Assembly: GCA_015064695.1 (NCBI GenBank)
Contig: SVRS01000006.1
Coordinates: 1-64,000 of the forward strand
Length of the DNA stretch: 64,000 bases
Source of the DNA: Oscillospiraceae bacterium
GTDB lineage: Bacteria > Bacillota > Clostridia > Oscillospirales > CAG-272
Direction: 5' to 3'
The notes beneath the pieces were generated by a model. It did not search any database and was not told the origin of the DNA. It saw only the letters and a program-made list of their open reading frames with translations. Made by a program: the position numbers and the translations under genes. The stretch's first letter is position 1, and each line of letters opens with the position of its first letter. Shown one piece after another: positions 58,076-64,000 of the stretch.

Positions 58076-59473
58076 TCAGACGGTATGAACGGCATTCGCC
58101 GCGTCGGCGTTTGCATCCACGCCGTACTTCTGATTCTTGCGGTACTCGAAGAACTTCAAAGCCACCTTATCGAACAGAGCGTAGGACAGCACGTCCTCAT
58201 CCTGCTCCAGATATCCTGCGGGGATCTCGGCGCGGAGCTTGTCCAGCTCGGGTGCGAGATCGTCGGCGGGACGGTAGGTGATGGCCTTCTGGTCACCGAT
58301 AATGGTCTTGGCAAAGGCGGGATCGATGGCCACGGGGGTCTTACCGTACTTGCCAAGGACGATGTCCTTGAACTCCTTGGTGCAGGTCTTATAGCGCTCG
58401 CCCATCAGGACGTTGAACACAGCCTGCGTACCCACGATCTGGGAGGAGGGGGTAACGAGGGGAGGATAACCCACGTCGGCACGGACGCGCGGTACTTCCT
58501 CCAGCACCTCGGTGAGCTTCTCTTCCTTCCCTGCCTGCTTGAGCTGGGACATAAGGTTGGAGAGCATGCCGCCGGGAACCTGGTACAACAGGGCGTTGAC
58601 GTCCACCTTCAGCACCTTGGGATCCATGAGCCCTTCCTTGAGATACTTCTCGCGAAGGGGGGTGAAGTACTTGGTGACCTTATCCAGCTTCTGGAGGTCC
58701 AGGCCGGTATCGTAGGGAGTGCCTGCCAGAGAGGCGACGATGGGCTCTGTAGGAGGCTGGGAGGTACCCAAAGCCATGGGGGAGATAGCGGTGTCGATCA
58801 CGTCTACACCGGCCTCAACGGCCTTCATGACGGTCATGGAAGCCAGACCGGCGGTATAGTGGGTGTGGAGCTGGATCGGGATCTTAACGCTCTCCTTGAG
58901 GGTCTTGACCAGCTCGTAGGCATCGTAGGGCTTGAGAAGGCCCGACATATCCTTGATGCAGATGGAATTCGCACCCATCTCCTCAAGCTGCTTGGCGTAC
59001 TTGGCGTAGTAGTCCAGGGTATAGACCGCACCCGTGGTGTAAGAGAAGGCTGCCTGGACGTGACCGCCCTCCTTGATGGTAGCGTTGATAGCGGTCTTAA
59101 GGTTGCGGGGGTCGTTGAGTGCGTCGAAGATGCGGATGATGTCGATACCGTTGGCCAAAGACTTCTGGACGAAGTATTCTACCACGTCGTCGGCATAGTG
59201 ACGGTAGCCCAGGATATTCTGGCCGCGGAACAGCATTTGCAGCTTGGTGTTCTTCACCGCGCCGCGGATCTTGCGCAGTCTCTCCCAGGGATCCTCGTTG
59301 AGGAACCGCATGCAGGAGTCAAAGGTGGCACCGCCCCAGGCCTCCAGCGAGTGATACCCTACCTCGTCCATGGCAGACAGGATGGGCAGCATCTCATCAG
59401 TGGTCATTCTGGTGGCGATCAGAGACTGGTGCGAGTCACGCAATACAGTTTCAGTAATCTTTACCTTACTCAT
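58076..59473 (-). CDS. oadA: Oxaloacetate decarboxylase alpha / pyruvate carboxylase subunit B-like carboxyltransferase
   Basis: ETVLRDSHQSLIATRMTTDEMLPI, SLEAWGGATFDSCMRFLNEDPWERLR, QLHTHYTAGLASMT. Confidence 0.92.
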   Translation of the reverse strand: MSKVKITETVLRDSHQSLIATRMTTDEMLPILSAMDEVGYHSLEAWGGATFDSCMRFLNEDPWERLRKIRGAVKNTKLQMLFRGQNILGYRHYADDVVEYFVQKSLANGIDIIRIFDALNDPRNLKTAINATIKEGGHVQAAFSYTTGAVYTLDYYAKYAKQLEEMGANSICIKDMSGLLKPYDAYELVKTLKESVKIPIQLHTHYTAGLASMTVMKAVEAGVDVIDTAISPMALGTSQPPTEPIVASLAGTPYDTGLDLQKLDKVTKYFTPLREKYLKEGLMDPKVLKVDVNALLYQVPGGMLSNLMSQLKQAGKEEKLTEVLEEVPRVRADVGYPPLVTPSSQIVGTQAVFNVLMGERYKTCTKEFKDIVLGKYGKTPVAIDPAFAKTIIGDQKAITYRPADDLAPELDKLRAEIPAGYLEQDEDVLSYALFDKVALKFFEYRKNQKYGVDANADAANAVHTV

Positions 59474-59703
59474 ATTCTTTCCCTTTCATTATTAGGGGAA
59501 CGGGGGGAGCGGGAGAACGGTCGTTTTCTTGGAAGCCTCCTCGCGTGGCTCGGTGCAAATTTGCCTACGGCAAATATTGCAAAGCTCAGCAAAGAGCTTT
59601 AACAAGGGGATCATTGTTCATTCCCGTTTCCATTCCCTGTCGGTATATACGGTTTGAGAACGGACGAAATATTTCAAGCCATTCTTTTTGAAGTTTTGGG
59701 AGA

Positions 59704-59739
59704 CCCCCAAGAACCTTTTTACAAAAAGGTTCTTGGGGG
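59704..59739. repeat. Perfect 17-bp inverted repeat with 2-nt loop
   Basis: CCCCCAAGAACCTTTTT-ac-AAAAAGGTTCTTGGGGG. Confidence 0.93.
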
Positions 59740-59741
59740 GT

Positions 59742-59758
59742 GCAGGGCGAAGCCCTGC
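59742..59758. repeat. Adjacent perfect hairpin
   Basis: GCAGGGC-gaa-GCCCTGC. Confidence 0.88.
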
Positions 59759-59767
59759 TGCTCCCCA

Positions 59768-61012
59768 TTAAGCAAACGTAGACAGGAACACACCTGCGGC
59801 TACGGCAGAGCCGATAACGCCCGCGACGTTGGGTCCCATGGCGTGCATGAGGAGGAAGTTAGAGGGATCGTACTTCTGACCGACCATCTGGGAGACACGG
59901 GCGGCCATAGGAACGGCGGAAACACCGGCGGAGCCGATAAGGGGGTTGATGGTGTTGCCGCAGGCCTTGTTCATGATCTTGGCGGTGATGAGGCCTCCGC
60001 AGGTAGAGATGCAGAAGGCGGCGAGACCGCAGAAGATGATGAGGATGGTCTCGATGCGCAGGAAGTTAGCGGCAGAAGCGGTAGCACCTACCGAGATACC
60101 CAAGAAGATGGTAACAATGTTCATCAGCTCGTTTTGGGCGGTCTTGGACAGGCGCTCGGTGACGCCGCAGACGTTCAAGAGGTTACCGAACATCAGGCAT
60201 CCAACCAGTGCCAGTGCATCGGGGACGATCAGGCCTACTACGAAGGTAACTACGATGGGGAACAGGATCTTTTCAAGCTGGGACACGGGACGAAGGGCGG
60301 TCATCTTGATGAGACGCTCCTTCTTGGTGGTCAGCATCTTCATGAAGGGGGGCTGGATCATGGGGATCAGCGCCATGTAGCTGTAAGCCGCGATGGCGAT
60401 GGCACCCAGCAGGGCGGGAGCCAGGGTCTTGGTGACCAGGATGGCCGTAGGGCCGTCTGCACCACCGATGATACCGATGGCGGCGGCCTCGTTGGGACTA
60501 AAGAAGCCGGACAGCAGAGCCAGAGCGAAGGCCACGAACACGCCCAACTGGGCGCCCGCGCCAATGAGCAGGCTCTTGGGGTTGGAAATGAGGGGGGTAA
60601 AGTCGGTCATAGCACCGATGCCGATGAAGATCAAGCAGGGGTAGATGCCCAATTTTACACCTAAATACAGCAAATCAAGGAAACCACCGTGATGCAGAAT
60701 GAAGCCGAAATCAATGTTGTCGGCAATGAAATAATCCAGATGGAACAGGTTCGCACCGGGGATGTTGGTCAGTAGCATACCGATGGCGATGGGGAGCAGG
60801 AGCAGGGGCTCGAACTTCTTGACGATGGCCAGATAGACCAACGCGGCTACGATCACATACATGACCAAGAGCTGCCAGGCGGTGGGGTTGAAGGCCCAGC
60901 CCGAGTCAGCCAGGTTGAAGGAGCCGTGATTCAATCCCGTGGGGGTAAATAGAATCTTCCAGATACCCGTGCCCGTCAGAAAGTTAAGCAAGCTTTCAAT
61001 AAGTGCAGACAT
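59768..61012 (-). CDS. oadB: Sodium-ion-translocating decarboxylase subunit beta
   Basis: Multiple TM; GIGAMTDFTPLISNPKSLLIGAGAQLGVF, GIIGGADGPTAILVT, GSAGVSAVPMAARVSQ. Confidence 0.95.
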   Translation of the reverse strand: MSALIESLLNFLTGTGIWKILFTPTGLNHGSFNLADSGWAFNPTAWQLLVMYVIVAALVYLAIVKKFEPLLLLPIAIGMLLTNIPGANLFHLDYFIADNIDFGFILHHGGFLDLLYLGVKLGIYPCLIFIGIGAMTDFTPLISNPKSLLIGAGAQLGVFVAFALALLSGFFSPNEAAAIGIIGGADGPTAILVTKTLAPALLGAIAIAAYSYMALIPMIQPPFMKMLTTKKERLIKMTALRPVSQLEKILFPIVVTFVVGLIVPDALALVGCLMFGNLLNVCGVTERLSKTAQNELMNIVTIFLGISVGATASAANFLRIETILIIFCGLAAFCISTCGGLITAKIMNKACGNTINPLIGSAGVSAVPMAARVSQMVGQKYDPSNFLLMHAMGPNVAGVIGSAVAAGVFLSTFA

Positions 61013-61061
61013 GGATAAACCTTCCTTTCAATATTTTGTTTGAATATTTTGGAGAGGCTTA

Positions 61062-61454
61062 TCAGTTCAGGGTCAGGAGCACTTCGTCGGTCTTGACGCT
61101 GTCGCCGCTCTTGACGTTGATGGAAGCCACTACACCGTCAGCGGGAGCGGGTACGTCGTTCTCCATCTTCAGAGCCTCGATGACGCAGACAGGAGAGCCC
61201 TTCGTCACGGAATCACCGGGCTTGACCAGGACCTTCATAACGGTACCCTGGAGAGGAGCTTTGACTTCGACAGAGCCTGCTGCACCGGCGGGAGCAACGG
61301 GAGCGGCGGCCACGGGAGCGGCGGCAGGAGCTGCGGCGGCCACGGGGGCTGCAGCAGGAGCAGGAGCGGCTACGGGAGCAGGAGCGGCACCGCCGATCTC
61401 CTCAACAGTTACGTCATAAGTAACACCATTTACGGTGACGTTGAATCTTTTCAT
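61062..61454 (-). CDS. Biotin/lipoyl carrier protein (decarboxylase biotin subunit)
   Basis: MKRFNVTVNGVTYDVTVEEIGG, Ala/Pro linker, CVIEALKMENDVPAPADGVV biotinylation motif (EALKMEN). Confidence 0.93.
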   Translation of the reverse strand: MKRFNVTVNGVTYDVTVEEIGGAAPAPVAAPAPAAAPVAAAAPAAAPVAAAPVAPAGAAGSVEVKAPLQGTVMKVLVKPGDSVTKGSPVCVIEALKMENDVPAPADGVVASINVKSGDSVKTDEVLLTLN

Positions 61455-61500
61455 GATGATTAATTTCCTTTCAATATTATGAAGTTTCCGGCTGATGGGA

Positions 61501-62523
61501 TCAGCGGTTGCGGGATTTATCGGTCTTCTTGAAGGAGACCACGCGGAAGCCGCTGGCGAACTGCGAGGTAAGTGCGGGGTCGGATTCGATGGTTGCGGCA
61601 ACGGCGGCGGTGATCACTGCGATGAGTTGTCCGTCGTCGGCTGCGGGAGCCGTTACCGTGGGAACTGGGGCGGGAGCGGCCTTGGAATTGTCCTTGGCGG
61701 CCTTTTCGGGCTTGGGCTCGTCCTTTTTTGCGGTCTTTGCAGGATCCTTATAAAAGACGGACTTGAAGATCAAAAGCACGATCCACAAAATAGCCAGCAC
61801 CAGGAACACCATGCCCTCGCCCATGAGGATTATGAGACCGGCCATCTTCAAACGAGCGGGAGAAAAAGCACCGCCCAGATCCTCTTCAATCTCAATGTTC
61901 TCCTTGTCGGCCATATACTTTTCCGACAGAACAATGAAGCCCAGATCGTGCAAATCCATATCCAATGCAGGAGTCAGATAGGTGTCAACCACCTTCAACA
62001 CGGAATTCAGAATAGCGGTAACATTCTCGCGTTCGCTCATCTCACCGCCAACGGGAATTACTTCCATCGACGTAAAGGCAACGGTTTCGTTACCCGTATA
62101 GTGGGTCAGCAGAATGTCTGCGCGGGCGCTTGCATACACGTTCCAGGTAATAGCACCGGTGGCAGAATCCTGTTCAGCCTGCAGAATCTCGTAAATCAGC
62201 TTGGCCTTTTCAACACTTCCGTTCAGTTGAACGGTCACGCGAAGCTCATAGGAAGCGGCTTTATAGGAACCGATAAACTCGACTCGTTCTGTGTCATCGA
62301 CACCCTCCAGTGTCGCGACGCGAAGAACGACGGAGGTAAGGCCAACGGGCTCCTTCTCCAATGCGTCATCCAACGGCAGATCCTTGTCGTAGCCCACCTT
62401 ATCAACGATGTGATCCCTCAACCGCGTGTAACCGGTGATGCTCTCCATGCCGCAAGAGGTTGCGGTCATAAGAAGCGTCGCCAGCATCAGCAGCACGAGA
62501 GATAAACTGATGATTTTTTTCAT
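61501..62523 (-). CDS. Lipoprotein-OadG fusion: OadG-like gamma subunit with large N-terminal extracytoplasmic domain
   Basis: LLMTATSCGM lipobox; C-terminal GEGMVFLVLAILWIVLLIFKSVF TM, Pro/Ala linker, DGQLIAVITAAVAA...FRVVSFKK as in OadG. Confidence 0.75.
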   Translation of the reverse strand: MKKIISLSLVLLMLATLLMTATSCGMESITGYTRLRDHIVDKVGYDKDLPLDDALEKEPVGLTSVVLRVATLEGVDDTERVEFIGSYKAASYELRVTVQLNGSVEKAKLIYEILQAEQDSATGAITWNVYASARADILLTHYTGNETVAFTSMEVIPVGGEMSERENVTAILNSVLKVVDTYLTPALDMDLHDLGFIVLSEKYMADKENIEIEEDLGGAFSPARLKMAGLIILMGEGMVFLVLAILWIVLLIFKSVFYKDPAKTAKKDEPKPEKAAKDNSKAAPAPVPTVTAPAADDGQLIAVITAAVAATIESDPALTSQFASGFRVVSFKKTDKSRNR

Positions 62524-62535
62524 GGAGCGACCTCC

Positions 62536-63795
62536 TTACAGCGTAGGAACGCCGTGCTTGCGGTCGGGGATACTGTCGGCCTTCTCGGCCAGCATGTAGA
62601 GAGCGGAAATGATGCGGGCACGAAGCTCGGCCTCGGGAATGACATCGTCGATATCGCCCGACTCAGCAGCAGCTACGGAAGATGCGTAGGTCTCCTTCCA
62701 CTCGGCCTCCACGTCAGCACGAGACTTGTCCGCAGTAATCTTATCATTCATAGCAAAGGCAACGGCGGTCTCGGGAGCCAGAACCGATATCACGGACCCT
62801 TCCACAGCCAAAGCCAGATCGGCACCCAGAGCAAGGGAGCCCATGAGAGAAAATGCTGCGCCATATGCCTTGCCGGCAACGATCGTAACCTTAGCGGTTG
62901 TTGCAGTCGTGTAGGCCTTAGCAAGCTTACCGTAGGAAAGGACGGCCTCGGCCTCGGCGTAATCAACGCCCTCGGAATCAACAAGCGTGACAACGGGAAT
63001 GGAGAAGCTATCACAGAATGACACCAACCGAGCAGCCTTGCGCGCACCATCGGCAGTCAACTTTCCGTTCAAAGACACCAGACCGGTGGTAATGCCTCCC
63101 ATGCGGCAGAGAGCTGCGGTAACCTCCTTGCCGATTTCCTCATACAGAATGGTTACGATTCCGTTATCAGCGATGGAAGCCACACCGTTGGAAACCGCGA
63201 CAGGGCGGGCAACGTCATCGGTAGGATCAACGGCGTTAACGTCCTTATTGTTGCGAGGCAACAGATCCACCAGCGCGCGAACGGCGGTGACGGCATCCTC
63301 TGCCTTTACAGCGGTAAAATTGTTGGCCAGTTCACCGGAGGCAACGGTCAGATCGAACATAGCGGCAATCGTAGCAGCCATGCCGGTACAAGAGCCGTTT
63401 ACATATGCAATTTGGGGAATCACACCCGACGCCTCAGAAACCAGGCTCATAACTCGTCCATAGGCGGACAATGCGGATGCACCGTCATACACAACAGCTC
63501 CGGCGCTGTCAAACACGCCGATAATGGGCGCGCCTACACGAAGAGCCTGCGCATATAACTTCTGAATCTTGTCGGCACCGATCTCGTCCAAAGCGCCCGC
63601 CTTGCGGTCGCTATCCTGAACGAAAGCGAAAGCCAACTTGCCATTCACCGAGCCGTAACCGGTGATCACCGCATCATACGGCTGATCATCTCCGCTGCGG
63701 CGGACGAAAGCACCCATTTCAACGAAGGTGCCGGCGTCAAAGAGGGCGATCATAGAGGTACGCCCCGTGGTTTCCTGCTTGTCAAACTTCAACAT
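62536..63795 (-). CDS. Carboxyltransferase-domain protein (MmdA/ACC-beta-like)
   Basis: DAGTFVEMGAFV, YDAVITGYGSVNGKLAFAFVQDSDRKAGALDEIGADKI, PQIAYVNGSCTGMAA. Confidence 0.85.
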   Translation of the reverse strand: MLKFDKQETTGRTSMIALFDAGTFVEMGAFVRRSGDDQPYDAVITGYGSVNGKLAFAFVQDSDRKAGALDEIGADKIQKLYAQALRVGAPIIGVFDSAGAVVYDGASALSAYGRVMSLVSEASGVIPQIAYVNGSCTGMAATIAAMFDLTVASGELANNFTAVKAEDAVTAVRALVDLLPRNNKDVNAVDPTDDVARPVAVSNGVASIADNGIVTILYEEIGKEVTAALCRMGGITTGLVSLNGKLTADGARKAARLVSFCDSFSIPVVTLVDSEGVDYAEAEAVLSYGKLAKAYTTATTAKVTIVAGKAYGAAFSLMGSLALGADLALAVEGSVISVLAPETAVAFAMNDKITADKSRADVEAEWKETYASSVAAAESGDIDDVIPEAELRARIISALYMLAEKADSIPDRKHGVPTL

Positions 63796-63885
63796 GAAAC
63801 TCTACCAAATTCCTTTCAGTCAAACGTACTTGTACCTGGATCGATATAACTTTATCAAAAGCACATCCTACCCCAAGTTACCACA

Positions 63886-63914
63886 ATTATACAACAAATT
63901 GTGCGGATAGTCAA
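63886..63914 (-). promoter_or_regulatory. Promoter TTGACT-N17-TATAAT for the Na+-pump operon, overlapped by an inverted repeat
   Basis: Minus-strand hexamers with 17-nt spacer; CACAATT...AATTGTG palindrome at 63882-63904. Confidence 0.75.
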
Positions 63915-64000
63915 CAAAGCACAAGATATTGATTTGTAAAGAAATTGTAAACGAAGACTGTCCTTCTCTACGATGAAAACTGTCAAGAAAAATTACCCGT

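Noticed and set aside
58085-59602. 505-aa plus-strand ORF
   Set aside because: Antisense of oadA; His/Gly/Leu-rich shadow translation.
61495-62505. 336-aa plus-strand ORF
   Set aside because: Antisense of the lipoprotein-OadG gene.

Overview
The window is a gene-dense bacterial chromosome segment. The gene families, T-box, AddAB and TIGR03960/03936 pair suggest an uncultured Clostridia/Oscillospiraceae-type Bacillota; this lineage call is inference. I see no prophage, CRISPR array, rRNA operon or defence island. Most of it is housekeeping: several rRNA/tRNA modification enzymes, an HtrA-response regulator-histidine kinase block, GreA, an NfeD/SPFH pair, addB-addA, a queG-like gene, a GH78-like rhamnosidase, tRNA-Val(CAC), a TrpB-like gene behind a T-box whose specifier reads TGG (Trp), and a Na+-pumping decarboxylase operon. 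The items most worth following up are: (1) a 1039-aa membrane protein with an acidic 13-aa tandem repeat whose C-terminal half looks like a P1B-type ATPase that has lost its CPC and DKTGT motifs; (2) a ~176-bp MITE-like element with imperfect terminal inverted repeats and a candidate TAAA target duplication; (3) a duplicated CxxC...CxxHY motif in a DUF6062-like protein; (4) a lipoprotein-OadG fusion in an operon with two carboxyltransferase-type subunits; (5) tandem HExxH lipoproteins; (6) a cluster of strong palindromes inside the oad operon; (7) several structured leaders. All calls are by eye from motifs and translations; no database searches were run.
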